From the NCBI RefSeq assembly GCF_000820165.1, contig NZ_CDDD01000008.1:83244-147243 (forward strand): a stretch of 64,000 nucleotides of DNA, written 5' to 3'. How positions within the stretch are numbered: position 1 is the first letter of the stretch; the number at the start of each line of letters is the position of its first letter. Of this stretch, positions 49,385 through 61,310 are shown piece after piece. The notes beneath the pieces were generated by a model. It made no database searches. It saw only the letters and a program-made list of their open reading frames with translations, and was not told where the DNA came from. A program made the translations under genes and the position numbers. The DNA is from Aeromonas taiwanensis. GTDB taxonomy: Bacteria; Pseudomonadota; Gammaproteobacteria; Enterobacterales; Aeromonadaceae.

Positions 49385-49699
49385 ATGACAAACCAAGCCA
49401 CCGCGGGCACCTCGACCTGCGACTACAAGCTGTGGGACATCCTCGTCGAGTCTGCAAAGGAACGCACCACCATTCGTTACTCCAAGCTGGCCAGGCAGGC
49501 CGGGCTGGAGCAGTGCCAGGACGAGCTGCGCACCCTGCTGCAACGCATCCGCATGTACTGCACCGAAAACCATCTGCCGATCCTCTCCGCCATCGTGGTG
49601 GATGACGTGGGCAAATACGCCGGCCTCTCCTCCAGCCTGCCGGACGCGCCCTGGGAGCGGGCCCGGGTCTTCGACCACGAGTGGACCACGCTGCACTGA
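49385..49699 (+). CDS. Conserved-looking hypothetical protein
   Basis: 104 residues from MTNQATAGTSTCDYKLWDIL, with GGAGAG upstream. Contains TTIRYSKLARQAGLEQCQDELRTLL, which looks like a winged-helix or similar DNA-binding element, and SAIVVDDVGKYAGLSSSLPD. The C-terminus is tryptophan- and acid-rich. No membrane segment. Family not recognised. A perfect 12-bp hairpin follows. Confidence 0.75.
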   Translation: MTNQATAGTSTCDYKLWDILVESAKERTTIRYSKLARQAGLEQCQDELRTLLQRIRMYCTENHLPILSAIVVDDVGKYAGLSSSLPDAPWERARVFDHEWTTLH

Positions 49700-49720
49700 T
49701 CCTGCCGCATCTTTACCTTG

Positions 49721-49748
49721 TCAAAACGCGCCCTCTGGCGCGTTTTGA
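49721..49748. terminator. Symmetrical hairpin terminator
   Basis: TCAAAACGCGCC / GGCGCGTTTTGA, 12-bp perfect stem around CTCT. Located 21 bp after the preceding stop. Confidence 0.8.
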
Positions 49749-49896
49749 GCCTCTCCCCCTTCCCCTTCGTTACTGGTAAAACCAGCGAGTCTGGCCGCGA
49801 GCGTTGCCATGGGATCGCCACAATGCCAGAATCGGGCCCTTGCATGATTCCACCTTCGGATTTCAGGGCCCCAGGCCCCCAGACAAAGGATCCCTC

Positions 49897-50247
49897 ATGG
49901 CCACCACCCTCTATGGCATCAAGAACTGCGACACCATCAAGAAGGCCCGCAAGTGGCTGGATGAAGCGGGTATCGACTACCGCTTTCACGACCACAGGGC
50001 CGACGGCCTGACCCCGGAGCAGCTCGATCTCTGGCTGGAGCGCCTCGGCTGGGAAGCCCTGCTCAACACCCGTGGCACCACCTTCCGCGCCCTGCCGGAG
50101 GAGGCCAAACAGGGGCTCGACACCGCCAGGGCCCGCGACCTGCTGCTGACCCACCCCGCCATGATCAAGCGCCCGTTGCTGGACAAGGATGGCGAGCTGA
50201 CCCTGGGCTTCAAGGCCGACCACTATCAATCCCTCTTCTCTCGTTAA
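49897..50247 (+). CDS. yffB: ArsC-family reductase YffB
   Basis: 116 residues from MATTLYGIKNCDTIKKARKW. The thioredoxin-like fold has a single cysteine in KNCDTIKKA as in ArsC/Spx/YffB proteins, plus LLNTRGTTFRAL and HPAMIKRPLL. In E. coli yffB precedes dapE, as here (22 bp gap). Probably a glutathione-linked thiol reductase; physiological substrate unknown. Confidence 0.88.
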   Translation: MATTLYGIKNCDTIKKARKWLDEAGIDYRFHDHRADGLTPEQLDLWLERLGWEALLNTRGTTFRALPEEAKQGLDTARARDLLLTHPAMIKRPLLDKDGELTLGFKADHYQSLFSR

Positions 50248-50260
50248 ATCTTTCTGTTAA

Positions 50261-51397
<1,137 letters not shown>

Positions 51398-51449
51398 GGA
51401 CCTTTCGCCAGCCAATGGCGCCACCGCTGACACGGGAGACCATGCAACC

Positions 51450-52136
51450 ATGACCCAGGATCAACTGCTGGGGCTCGACGAGAGCCACCTCATCCTGGTG
51501 GGGCGCGGGCCCCATCGTCTGACCGCCGCCACTGCGGCGGCCTTCAACGACATGCAGGTGGCCGCCGCCCACGACGGCTTCAACCTGCAGGCGGCCTCCA
51601 GCTGGCGCAGCTTCGAGCGTCAGCTCGCCATCTGGAACGGCAAGTGGCGCGGGGAGCGGCCGCTGCTGGATGCCGCCAGCCAGCCCATCGACGCTCTGCA
51701 GCTGAGCGACGAGGCCCGGCTGCACGCCATCCTGCGCTGGAGTGCCCTGCCTGGCACCAGCCGTCACCACTGGGGCACGGATCTCGACATCTATGATCCG
51801 GACTGCCTGCCCGCTGGCACCCGGCTCGCGCTGGAGCCCTGGGAGTACGAGGCGGACGGCTGGTTTGCCGACTTGAGCGAATGGCTCGGCGATCGGATGA
51901 ACGACTTCGGCTTCTTCCTGCCCTATGCCAGGCCGGTCGGTGCCGCTCAGGGGGTCGCCTACGAGCCCTGGCATCTGAGCTTCTCGCCCGAGTCGGACGA
52001 GCTCATGCTCGATCCGGCGGCGCTGGCACTTTGCCTGCAACAGGCGGATATTGAAGGCAAGGGGTGCATACTGGCCCATCTCGACGAGATACTGGCCCGT
52101 TACGTCACCCTGGGTCACAGCGAAAGGAGAATCTGA
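51450..52136 (+). CDS. M15 family D-alanyl-D-alanine carboxypeptidase-like protein
   Basis: 228 residues without signal peptide or membrane helix. VanY/M15B features: SSWRSFERQLAIWN, the zinc-binding SRHHWGTDLDIYD (His and Asp ligands) and YEPWHLSFSPE (general acid and third ligand). Acts on D-Ala-D-Ala or other peptides; the absence of a signal suggests a cytoplasmic role such as peptidoglycan recycling (inference). The stop overlaps the ypfN start. Confidence 0.87.
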   Translation: MTQDQLLGLDESHLILVGRGPHRLTAATAAAFNDMQVAAAHDGFNLQAASSWRSFERQLAIWNGKWRGERPLLDAASQPIDALQLSDEARLHAILRWSALPGTSRHHWGTDLDIYDPDCLPAGTRLALEPWEYEADGWFADLSEWLGDRMNDFGFFLPYARPVGAAQGVAYEPWHLSFSPESDELMLDPAALALCLQQADIEGKGCILAHLDEILARYVTLGHSERRI

Positions 52137-52282
52137 TGAGTCTGTGGTTATGGATAGGCCTGCCGCTGCTGTTCCTGCTCGGGTTGTTTCTCAACGCCAT
52201 CAAGGACATGAAGCAGCTCGAGAAGCAGTTGCCCAAGTACAAGGACAAGATACGGGAAGTAAAGGACGACGAGGACGACTGA
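52136..52282 (+). CDS. ypfN: YpfN-like (UPF0370) small membrane protein
   Basis: 48 residues from MSLWLWIGLPLLFLLG; one N-terminal membrane helix, then NAIKDMKQLEKQLPKYKDKI and an acidic tail (VKDDEDD). This layout matches E. coli YpfN, which also lies next to dapE. The ATG overlaps the stop of the M15 gene (TGATG). Function unknown. Confidence 0.8.
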   Translation: MSLWLWIGLPLLFLLGLFLNAIKDMKQLEKQLPKYKDKIREVKDDEDD

Positions 52283-52342
52283 CAGCCCGAATACACCTGG
52301 CCCGATGGATACCCGCATCCCGAGCCACCACGACGCACACAG

Positions 52343-52373
52343 GCGGCCAGCAGAGACTGGCCGCGGCTTTTTC
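52343..52373. terminator. Terminator between ypfN and the diguanylate cyclase
   Basis: GCGGCCAG / CTGGCCGC stem with a 6-nt loop, then GGCTTTTT. Confidence 0.7.
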
Positions 52374-52380
52374 ATCCATC

Positions 52381-53652
<1,272 letters not shown>

Positions 53653-53964
53653 TATTATTCCAATTCAAGGGGCTATTTCATCATGGGTGGAATATACCCA
53701 AATTCGGGCTGGAAAACGGCTTTTTATTAACATTTCAAGCAATAGCGATCTTGAAAACCGGACGGGGGTCGCATAACGGGCGAACGATGCGAATCGAGTG
53801 GGGTAAGCCACAGGACAACAACCGCTTGCGGGATGGCAGTATATCGGCGGCGTTGGAGGAAGGGCTTCATAGGTGTACCGACAAACGGCGTCCGGCCAGA
53901 GGCGGAGAAGTGTAATAAATTGCAAATTCAAGACACAAAATCGCCACTTTGTCACATTTCCTGC

Positions 53965-53970
53965 ATATAA
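53965..53970 (+). promoter_or_regulatory. Perfect -10 element upstream of nhaP2
   Basis: TATAAT 38 nt before the TTG start of the antiporter gene; no good -35 at 17 bp. The rest of the 53653-54007 gap holds the divergent upstream regions and nothing else I can name. Confidence 0.45.
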
Positions 53971-54007
53971 TGTGCCTACTTTACACCAGCCAGGAAGGAG
54001 TTCGCCC

Positions 54008-55735
54008 TTGGATGCCGTCACCATCAACAGTTTCTTCTTTATCGGTGCCCTGTTGGTGGGAGCCAGTGTCCTGTTGAGCGCACTCTCGTCCCGGGTCGGC
54101 ATCCCCATCCTGGTCATCTTCCTCGCCGTCGGCATGCTGGCCGGTGAGGATGGCCCGGGGGGCATCCACTTCGCCAACTACTCGGTCGCCTACCTGGTGG
54201 GCAACCTGGCGCTCGCCATCATCCTGCTCGATGGCGGCATGCGCACCCGGGTCTCCTCGTTTCGGGTGGCACTCTGGCCCGCCCTGTCGCTCGCCACCGT
54301 CGGGGTGGCCATCACCACCGGCCTGACAGGGCTGGCCGCCGCCTGGCTGTTCGACCTCAACCTGCTGCAGGGGATGCTCATCGGTGCCATCGTCGGCTCC
54401 ACCGACGCGGCGGCGGTCTTCTCCCTGCTCGGCGGGCGCAGCCTCAACGAGCGGGTCAGCGCCACCCTGGAGATAGAGTCCGGCAGCAACGACCCCATGG
54501 CGGTCTTTCTCACCGTTACCCTGATCGAGGTGCTGGCCAGCGCCCAGCAGGGGCTGGACGCCGGCTTCCTGCTGCTGCAACTCATCAAGCAGTTCGGCCT
54601 CGGCGCCGGCATCGGCCTCTCGGGAGGCTGGCTGCTGTGGAAACTCATCAACACGGCCCGCCTGGCGCCCGGTCTCTACCCCCTGCTCACGGTGAGCGGC
54701 GGCCTGCTCATCTTCGCCATCACCACGGCGGTGGGGGGCAGCGGCATCCTCGCCATCTATCTCACGGGGCTGCTGCTTGGCAACCTCTCCTTGCGTAGCC
54801 GCAGCACCACGCTGTCGGTGCTGGACGGCCTGACCTGGCTCAGCCAGATCGGCATGTTCCTGGTGCTGGGGCTGCTCGCCACCCCGAGCAACCTGCTGCC
54901 CATCGCCCTGCCGGCGCTGGCGCTGGCGACCTGGATGATCCTGTTTGCCCGCCCGGTGTCGGTGTGGATCGGCTTGCTGCCGTTCAAGAACTTCGCCCCC
55001 CGGGAGCGCTGGTTCATCTCCTGGGTGGGGCTGCGCGGCGCCGTGCCCATCATCCTGGCGGTCTTCCCCATGATGGCGGGGCTGCCCAACGCCCAGCTCT
55101 ATTTCAACGTCGCCTTCTTCGTGGTACTGGTCTCCCTCATCCTGCAGGGCAGCTCGCTGCCGCTCGCCTCCCGCCTGGCGCGGGTCGAGGTGCCGGCCCC
55201 CCCCTCCCCCATCAACCGCTCCGGCCTCGAGATCGATCTCGACAGCCAGTGGGAGACCTTCGTCTATCGCCTGAGCGCCGAGAAGTGGTGCATCGGTTCT
55301 CCCCTGCGGGAGCTGCGCATGCCCCAGGGTACCCGCATCTGCGCCCTGTTCCGCGGTCAGGAGCTGCTGCACCCCTCGGGCAGTACCCGGCTGCAATCGG
55401 ACGACATCCTCTGCGTCATCGGCCACGAACGGGATCTCCCCGCCCTCGGCCAGCTGTTCAGCCAGGCGCCAGAACAGGATCTGGGCCCCCGCTTCTTCGG
55501 CGACTTCCTGCTGGAGGCGACCGCCAGACTGGTGGATCTCGCCCCCCTGTACGGCCTGGATGTGAGCGAGGTGGCGGATCAGACTCTCGGCGATTTTATT
55601 GCCCATCAGTTGGGCGATAATCTGGTTGTCGGTGACCATGTCGCCTGGCAGGGCCTGCTCTGGACCGTGGCGGAGATGGAGGATGGCGAACCCCGCAAGA
55701 TAGGGGTGCGCTTCCTGGAAGAAGACCCCGTCTAG
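54008..55735 (+). CDS. nhaP2: K+/H+ antiporter NhaP2 (CvrA)
   Basis: 575-residue CPA1 antiporter exchanging potassium (and possibly other cations) for protons in the inner membrane. The start is a TTG, reading [16 protein letters not shown], placed behind GGAAGGAG; it matches the E. coli CvrA N-terminus from memory. About 12-13 hydrophobic segments carry [14 protein letters not shown], the ion-binding Asp. The cytoplasmic C-terminus has a TrkA_C-like regulatory domain ([31 protein letters not shown]). An upstream longer reading frame has no homology. Confidence 0.93.
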   Translation: MDAVTINSFFFIGALLVGASVLLSALSSRVGIPILVIFLAVGMLAGEDGPGGIHFANYSVAYLVGNLALAIILLDGGMRTRVSSFRVALWPALSLATVGVAITTGLTGLAAAWLFDLNLLQGMLIGAIVGSTDAAAVFSLLGGRSLNERVSATLEIESGSNDPMAVFLTVTLIEVLASAQQGLDAGFLLLQLIKQFGLGAGIGLSGGWLLWKLINTARLAPGLYPLLTVSGGLLIFAITTAVGGSGILAIYLTGLLLGNLSLRSRSTTLSVLDGLTWLSQIGMFLVLGLLATPSNLLPIALPALALATWMILFARPVSVWIGLLPFKNFAPRERWFISWVGLRGAVPIILAVFPMMAGLPNAQLYFNVAFFVVLVSLILQGSSLPLASRLARVEVPAPPSPINRSGLEIDLDSQWETFVYRLSAEKWCIGSPLRELRMPQGTRICALFRGQELLHPSGSTRLQSDDILCVIGHERDLPALGQLFSQAPEQDLGPRFFGDFLLEATARLVDLAPLYGLDVSEVADQTLGDFIAHQLGDNLVVGDHVAWQGLLWTVAEMEDGEPRKIGVRFLEEDPV

Positions 55736-55780
55736 GCACCGGCCCTGCGCCGCCATTACTCAGTGAGAAGGGAGTGACCC

Positions 55781-56884
55781 ATGCCTTATCAAACCCAGTT
55801 GTCTGGTCTGTATCCTCCCTCGCCCAAGCTGGGCCTCATCGAGGGATTCTTCGGCAAGGGCTGGAGCTGGGAGGCCCGCGCCCGCTATGCCCAGTGGCTG
55901 CCCCGCCACGGCTACGGCTTCTACCTCTATGCCCCCAAGGAAGATGGCTACCTGCGCAAGCACTGGGCCAAGCCCTGGCCCGCCGCCCAGCTCGAGGCCC
56001 TGCGCCAGCTCGCCCAGCAGTGCCGGGACAACGGCCTCGCCTTCGGGGTGGGCCTGAGCCCCATGGGGGCGCATCACGACTATGAGCGCCAGCGCCCCGC
56101 CTTGCTGGAGAAGGTGAGGGTCATCGAGGAGGTGCTCAAACCCGACATCCTGGCGGTGCTGTTTGACGATATGAAGGGAGACACCCCGGATCTCGCCCAC
56201 TGGCAGCTCACCATCGCCCACGACATCGCGGCCCACACCAGCGCCGGTCGACTGCTGTTCTGCCCCAGCTACTACTCCACGGATCCCGTGCTGGAGAAGG
56301 TGTTCGGCCCCATGCCCCCCCACTACCTCACCGATCTCGGTCAGGGGCTGGACAGGCGCATCGACATCTTCTGGACCGGCCCCAGGGTCTGCTCCACCGA
56401 GTACCCGGCCGTCCACCTGCGCCAGGCCGCCGACTGGCTGCACCGCAAGCCCTTCCTCTGGGACAACTACCCGGTCAACGACGGCAGCAAGGCGAGCAGC
56501 TTCCTGCACCTGCGCGCCTTCGAGAACCGCCCGGCGGAGCTGGCGGATCTCGTGAGCGGCCACGCGGTCAACCCCATGAAGCAGGCAGCGCTATCGGCCC
56601 TGCCGCTCGCCACCCTGCCCATGAGCTACAGGCTCGGCCGCCAGTACGATCCGGACAAGGCGCTGCACGCCTCCCTCAACGCCACCTGCGGGCCGCAGAT
56701 CTCCGCCATGATCCAGGCCGACCTGCCCCTGTTCCAGGACATCGGCCTGGCCCAGCTCACCCCGGAGCAGATAGGCCACCTCAGGAGCCGTTACCAGCCG
56801 TTCCATGACCAGTCCTGCGTGGACGAAATCCTGCGCTGGCTGGATGGCGAATACGTGTTCGATCCGGACTGTCTGACCGATTGA
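55781..56884 (+). CDS. GH84-type beta-N-acetylglucosaminidase (O-GlcNAcase-like)
   Basis: 367 residues, no signal peptide, so probably cytoplasmic. The catalytic TIM barrel runs from GLIEGFFGKGWSWEAR through YLYAPKEDGYLR to the paired acids in LFDDMKGD (D129-D130), the hallmark of GH84 enzymes such as human OGA and clostridial NagJ. VCSTEYPAVHL and PFLWDNYPVND are other conserved parts. It lacks the extra domains of secreted hyaluronidase-type proteins. It lies between two antiporter genes; whether it acts on glycans or glycosylated proteins is unknown. The next gene starts 36 bp downstream. Confidence 0.9.
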   Translation: MPYQTQLSGLYPPSPKLGLIEGFFGKGWSWEARARYAQWLPRHGYGFYLYAPKEDGYLRKHWAKPWPAAQLEALRQLAQQCRDNGLAFGVGLSPMGAHHDYERQRPALLEKVRVIEEVLKPDILAVLFDDMKGDTPDLAHWQLTIAHDIAAHTSAGRLLFCPSYYSTDPVLEKVFGPMPPHYLTDLGQGLDRRIDIFWTGPRVCSTEYPAVHLRQAADWLHRKPFLWDNYPVNDGSKASSFLHLRAFENRPAELADLVSGHAVNPMKQAALSALPLATLPMSYRLGRQYDPDKALHASLNATCGPQISAMIQADLPLFQDIGLAQLTPEQIGHLRSRYQPFHDQSCVDEILRWLDGEYVFDPDCLTD

Positions 56885-56920
56885 GGTCCCCCGAGAGGGG
56901 GGTGACGAGGAGAAGCGCCC

Positions 56921-58126
56921 GTGGATGCGTCGCTGATCTACCAGAACCTGGCGGTGCTCGCCGCCTTTTTGCTGCTCTACAGCCTGATTGCCGGGCGCTT
57001 CGAATCCAGGCTCATCAACGGCCCCCTGCTGTTTCTGCTGGTGGGGGGCGTGCTGGGTGACGGCGGCCTCGGCCTGCTCTCCCTCAACATCGACGGCGAG
57101 GGGCTCAAGCTGCTGGCCGAACTGGCCCTGGTCATCGTGCTGTTCAACGACGCCGCCAACACCAACTGGCAGGTGCTGCTGGCCAACCGTCAGCTCCCCG
57201 TCCGGCTGCTGCTCATCGGCCTGCCCCTGACCCTGCTGGCGGGCACCCTGTTCGGTCGTCTGCTGTTTCCCAAGCTCCCGCTGCTGGAGGTGGCCATCCT
57301 CGCCACCATACTGGCCCCCACCGATGCGGCGCTTGGCAAGGCGGTGGTGAGCAACCCGGCGGTACCGGCCCCGGTGCGGGAAGGGCTCAACCAGGAGAGT
57401 GGCCTCAACGACGGCATCTGCGTGCCCGTCCTGCTCCTGCTGCTCGCCCTGATCGCTCCCACCGAGCAGCATGCGGGCACCGCCACCCTGGCCGTGACCC
57501 TGCTGTTGGAGGAGATAGGCATAGGGATGCTGGTGGCCTTCGTGCTCAGCACCCTGACCATCCGATTGCTCAGGCTCTCCTACCTCAACGGCTGGCAGCT
57601 GCCGCTCTGGCGCCAGCTCACCATGCCGGGGCTCGCCCTGCTCTGTTTTGCCCTGGCCCAGACCCTGGGGGGCAGCGGCTTTATCGCCGCCTTTGTGGGG
57701 GGACTGCTCATCGGCCACCGGCTCGGGGAGCACAAGCACGCCTGGATGGACAGCTGTGAGGGGTACGGGGACCTGCTCTCCGTGGTGATCTGGATGGTGT
57801 TCGGCGCCATCATGGTGCCCCTGCTGCCCACCCTGCTGCACTGGCAGTTCTGGCTCTATGGGGCCGCCAGCCTCACCGTGCTGCGCATGGTGCCGGTCTG
57901 GCTGAGTCTGCTGGGCACGGGTCAATCCACGGAACTCAAGCTCTTCATCGGCTGGTTCGGCCCGAGGGGGCTCGCCAGCATCGTCTTCGCCGTCATGGTG
58001 CTGCAGCACCAGCCGGCCCTCACGGGCCAGCACCCTGTCATTGCCACCGTGCTCTGCACCATTATCTTGAGCGTCATACTGCACGGGGTGAGCGCCAATC
58101 CCTGGGTCAGGCGCCTCAGGCCCTGA
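56921..58126 (+). CDS. CPA1 family cation/proton antiporter
   Basis: 401 residues starting MDASLIYQNLAVLAAFL with a GTG start behind GAGGAGAAG. About 12 membrane helices with NQESGLNDGICVPVLL, the ion-binding acidic site of CPA1 antiporters, and LKLFIGWFGPRGLASIVFAV. Unlike NhaP2 upstream it has no C-terminal regulatory domain. Sodium or potassium is the likely substrate. A strong terminator follows. Confidence 0.9.
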   Translation: MDASLIYQNLAVLAAFLLLYSLIAGRFESRLINGPLLFLLVGGVLGDGGLGLLSLNIDGEGLKLLAELALVIVLFNDAANTNWQVLLANRQLPVRLLLIGLPLTLLAGTLFGRLLFPKLPLLEVAILATILAPTDAALGKAVVSNPAVPAPVREGLNQESGLNDGICVPVLLLLLALIAPTEQHAGTATLAVTLLLEEIGIGMLVAFVLSTLTIRLLRLSYLNGWQLPLWRQLTMPGLALLCFALAQTLGGSGFIAAFVGGLLIGHRLGEHKHAWMDSCEGYGDLLSVVIWMVFGAIMVPLLPTLLHWQFWLYGAASLTVLRMVPVWLSLLGTGQSTELKLFIGWFGPRGLASIVFAVMVLQHQPALTGQHPVIATVLCTIILSVILHGVSANPWVRRLRP

Positions 58127-58136
58127 CGCCGCCCAC

Positions 58137-58173
58137 AAAAAAGCCCCCTCCCTGACCAGGAGGGGGCTTTTTT
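58137..58173. terminator. Bidirectional terminator
   Basis: AAAAAAGCCCCCTCC / AGGGGGCTTTTTT stem-loop between the antiporter and the LysE gene. Long A and T runs on both sides. Confidence 0.93.
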
Positions 58174-58186
58174 CATCGCCAGCCGA

Positions 58187-58819
58187 TCAGCCCAGCGCCA
58201 GCCAGACGCCCACGAACAACATCAGGGAACCCGCTATGCGGTTCATCAGGGTGACGTTGCCGCTCTTGGCGAGGAAGTGGCGCAGGGTGCGGCCACCACT
58301 CGCGTAGAGCAGCAGGCAGGAGAACTCGATGATCAGGATGAGGGCCACCAGGGCACTTATCTGGGGTGTCATCGGCTTGGCCGCGTTGATGAAGGGAGGC
58401 AGCAGGGAGACCATGAAGGCCCATCCCTTGGGATTCGCGATGGCGGTGACGAAGCCTTGCAGCGCGAGCCCGAGCGGCCTGGTCTCCTGAGCGGCCGAGA
58501 GATCCGCCGGAATGGCCATCTTGCCCTTGGCCTGCCACATCTGGATGCCGAGCCAGACCAGGTAGGCCCCTCCCACGTACTTGAATGCCGAGAACAGGGC
58601 CGGGTAGTTGAGCATGACCGCCGCCACCCCGACCACGGACAGCACGGAGACCAGGCCGACGCCGATGAGTTCACCCCACATCATGTGCAGGGTGCGACGC
58701 ACCCCCAGGCTCATCCCCAGAGTCATCGCCAGGGTCATGCACATGCCGGGAGTCACAGAGACAAAAAAGAACGTAGGAACAAAGAGCGCCAAGATGGCGG
58801 GATCAATCCAGTCGGACAC
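58187..58819 (-). CDS. LysE/RhtB family exporter
   Basis: 210-residue inner-membrane exporter of amino acids or related compounds. GTG start, reading MSDWIDPAILALFVPTFFFV, with GGAGG upstream. About six hydrophobic helices; SVTPGMCMTLAMTLGMSLGV and GFVTAIANPKGWAFMVSLLP are the family signatures. The substrate cannot be read from sequence. Confidence 0.9.
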   Translation of the reverse strand: MSDWIDPAILALFVPTFFFVSVTPGMCMTLAMTLGMSLGVRRTLHMMWGELIGVGLVSVLSVVGVAAVMLNYPALFSAFKYVGGAYLVWLGIQMWQAKGKMAIPADLSAAQETRPLGLALQGFVTAIANPKGWAFMVSLLPPFINAAKPMTPQISALVALILIIEFSCLLLYASGGRTLRHFLAKSGNVTLMNRIAGSLMLFVGVWLALG

Positions 58820-58919
58820 ACTACACCTCCATGGTAACAAGCAGACGATCATGCCCAGCACACCCTTTTAACACAAGAAAAACCTTTTCATTCAGCACGG
58901 ATTCAGACTTAAAAACTCT

Positions 58920-58949
58920 GTGACAAGAGCTGTCGCGCCTGTGTAAGAT
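58920..58949 (+). promoter_or_regulatory. Possible chemoreceptor promoter
   Basis: GTGACA, 18-bp spacer, TAAGAT. A moderate sigma-70 match; no convincing flagellar sigma-28 site seen. Confidence 0.35.
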
Positions 58950-58986
58950 GCCGTCTTCCTCCTCTTTAGGGTTAGTAGGCAGCCTC

Positions 58987-60609
58987 ATGTCGTTGAATAA
59001 TCTCTCCATCCGCCTTCAAGTGCTCATTCCCCTGCTCCTCGCCAGCCTGCTGATGCTGCTGATGGCCGTGATCAGCAAGCAAGAGATCGACGGGGCAATC
59101 CAGGACATGAACGAAACCACCGCCAGCGTCACCCGCCACAAGGACGACATCGCCGCCCTGATCCACGCCACCTACCGGCTGCGCACCAACGCCATCTACG
59201 GCCTCTACGATCAGGCCCGCTTCCCCCAGCTGCCGGCGCAACTCTCCGCCGCCGAGCAGGAGATTGGCACCATCCTGACCAGGCTGGCCATCACCGGCGC
59301 CGAGCAGGACAACCGCCAGGTGGCGGCCGCCCTGCAGGCCTATCTCGGCCACACGCGCAGCAACATGCTGCCCTTGCTGGCCCAGAAGTACAGTGACGGG
59401 GTCGAGCCCGCCGCCTACGAGCAGGCCCGGCTGCATTTTCGCGATCTGGGTGAGGCGCTCATCAAACAGATCGACGCCATGTCAGGCCACATCAACCAGC
59501 TGATCCAGGCCGAGATAGCCCTGGAGCAGTCCCACTACCACGCCACCTTGCTGCGTACCCTGCTGCTGATGGCCGCCACCCTGATCGCGGCCCTGCTGGG
59601 CGGCTGGTGGATCTCCGGGCGCATCGTCCAGCCCATCGGCCAGTTGCAGGAGGTGATGCACGCCGTCGCCCTGGGCCGCTTCAACGTGCGGGCCAGCGCC
59701 GAAGGCAGCAACGAGCTGGGCCAGCTCGCCAGGGACATCAACCAGACCCTGGGCCAGCTTGGCAGCACCATCCGGACCCTGACCGGCATCAGCGGCAACG
59801 TGGCCTCCGCCGCCACCGAGCTCGCCGCCGTCATGACCCAGGCCGAGGTCAATGCCCAGCAGCAGCGCAGCGAGACAGAGCAGGTGGCCTCGGCGGTCAC
59901 CGAGCTGGCCAGCACTGCCGACAACGTCAACCACAACGCCGCCCTGGCCGACGAGCTGGCACGGGATGCCAACAGCCGGGTCGAACAGGGGCTGGCGCTC
60001 TTCACCGAGAGTATCCAGGCCAACAGCCGCATGGCGGGCAGCCTCGAACATGCCGCCACCGTGGTGGCCAGGCTCAAGTCCCAGTCCGAGCAGATAGGCA
60101 AGGTGATTGAGGTGATCCAGGGCATCTCGGAGCAGACCAACCTGCTGGCCCTGAACGCCGCCATCGAAGCGGCCCGCGCCGGGGAGAGCGGACGCGGCTT
60201 CGCCGTGGTGGCCGACGAGGTGCGCCAGCTGGCCGCCCGCACCCAGGACTCCACCAAGGAGATCCAGGCCATCATCGAACAGCTGCAGAGTCAGTCCCTC
60301 TCCGCCAACAGCGGCGTGCAGGAGACCCTGGAGATCCTCGGTCACAACCAGCGCCTCTCCGCCGAGGTGCAGGATCTGCTGGGGGGCATCACGGAGGCGG
60401 TCAACCAGATCAACGGGGCCAACGCCCAGGTAGCGACCGCGGCGGAGGAGCAGTCCTGCGTCACCGCCGACATCAGCCGCAACCTCGGCAACATCCACGA
60501 GATAGTGAACCAGAATGCGGCCGGCATCAGCCAGAGTGCCGCCGCCAGTCACGAACTGTCACAGCTCGCCGAGCAGCAGCGCAAGCAGCTCGCCCAGTTC
60601 CAGCTCTGA
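58987..60609 (+). CDS. Methyl-accepting chemotaxis protein
   Basis: 540 residues from [18 protein letters not shown]. Membrane helix 1 (about 10-32), a periplasmic helical ligand domain (about 35-185), membrane helix 2 (about 190-212), HAMP (about 213-265) and the long signalling coiled coil with the hairpin tip [19 protein letters not shown] that contacts CheA and CheW. No C-terminal CheR-binding pentapeptide; the protein ends AQFQL. Ligand unknown. Confidence 0.94.
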   Translation: MSLNNLSIRLQVLIPLLLASLLMLLMAVISKQEIDGAIQDMNETTASVTRHKDDIAALIHATYRLRTNAIYGLYDQARFPQLPAQLSAAEQEIGTILTRLAITGAEQDNRQVAAALQAYLGHTRSNMLPLLAQKYSDGVEPAAYEQARLHFRDLGEALIKQIDAMSGHINQLIQAEIALEQSHYHATLLRTLLLMAATLIAALLGGWWISGRIVQPIGQLQEVMHAVALGRFNVRASAEGSNELGQLARDINQTLGQLGSTIRTLTGISGNVASAATELAAVMTQAEVNAQQQRSETEQVASAVTELASTADNVNHNAALADELARDANSRVEQGLALFTESIQANSRMAGSLEHAATVVARLKSQSEQIGKVIEVIQGISEQTNLLALNAAIEAARAGESGRGFAVVADEVRQLAARTQDSTKEIQAIIEQLQSQSLSANSGVQETLEILGHNQRLSAEVQDLLGGITEAVNQINGANAQVATAAEEQSCVTADISRNLGNIHEIVNQNAAGISQSAAASHELSQLAEQQRKQLAQFQL

Positions 60610-60627
60610 TCCCGCCACTCGGCACAC

Positions 60628-60648
60628 CGGGGCCCGCCACGGGCCCCG
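60628..60648 (+). terminator. GC hairpin after the chemoreceptor
   Basis: CGGGGCCCG / CGGGCCCCG, 9-bp stem with a 3-nt loop, 18 bp after the stop. No U run, so termination is uncertain. Confidence 0.5.
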
Positions 60649-60779
60649 TGAGCGCCCCCCCTCCCATAGTTCGCTGTTTAAAACGGGTTTTTGCCATCAA
60701 GGTGTCATTGGGGGCTGGGCTGTGTCCGCAAATATGGGTATGGTAGAGGCACGTCATTCCCCCTCACCTAGAGACCATC

Positions 60780-61310
60780 ATGAGCCTGAAGTTCAAGAAA
60801 CCCGCTTTTGTCACGCTCGGCCTCATCGCCCTGCTCTCCGCGATCTGGCTCGATTTCTATCTGCCGGAACACACCATCGCCACCATCACAGGGGTGGAGG
60901 TAAAACGCACCGACAAGGATGGCCCCATCAGCCAGAAGAACCCGGCTGACGGCCCCACAGTGGACGTCTATTACATCTATACCGAGCGCCCCGGCGAGAA
61001 GATCCGGGTGTTCCGCAACGAGGACACGCTCTGGGGCTGGCCCTTCTACTTCAAGTTCAACGCCGCCGACGTCCAGGCCAAGGCCAAGTCCATGGAGTTC
61101 GAGAAGCGCCTGGCCATGATCACCTCCTACGGCTGGCGCGTGAACATGTTCTCCCTCTTCCCCAACGTCACCAAGATAGAGAGCGCCGAGCCCGATGCCT
61201 CCACCTGGAGCTTCTTCCGCTGGTTCTGGTTTGGCGTCTGGGCCCTGGTGATGGGCAAGGCCGCCATCGCCACCTGGCGCTACTTCGATCGTCTCGAGGA
61301 CGAGATATGA
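60780..61310 (+). CDS. DUF1523 family membrane protein
   Basis: 176 residues from MSLKFKKPAFVTLGLIALLS. One N-terminal membrane helix, a periplasmic beta-rich domain (HTIATITGVEVKRTDKDGP, DTLWGWPFYFKFNAADVQAK) and a C-terminal hydrophobic stretch (FFRWFWFGVWALVMG). Matches DUF1523, of unknown function. The stop overlaps the start of the winged-helix gene by 4 nt. Confidence 0.85.
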   Translation: MSLKFKKPAFVTLGLIALLSAIWLDFYLPEHTIATITGVEVKRTDKDGPISQKNPADGPTVDVYYIYTERPGEKIRVFRNEDTLWGWPFYFKFNAADVQAKAKSMEFEKRLAMITSYGWRVNMFSLFPNVTKIESAEPDASTWSFFRWFWFGVWALVMGKAAIATWRYFDRLEDEI

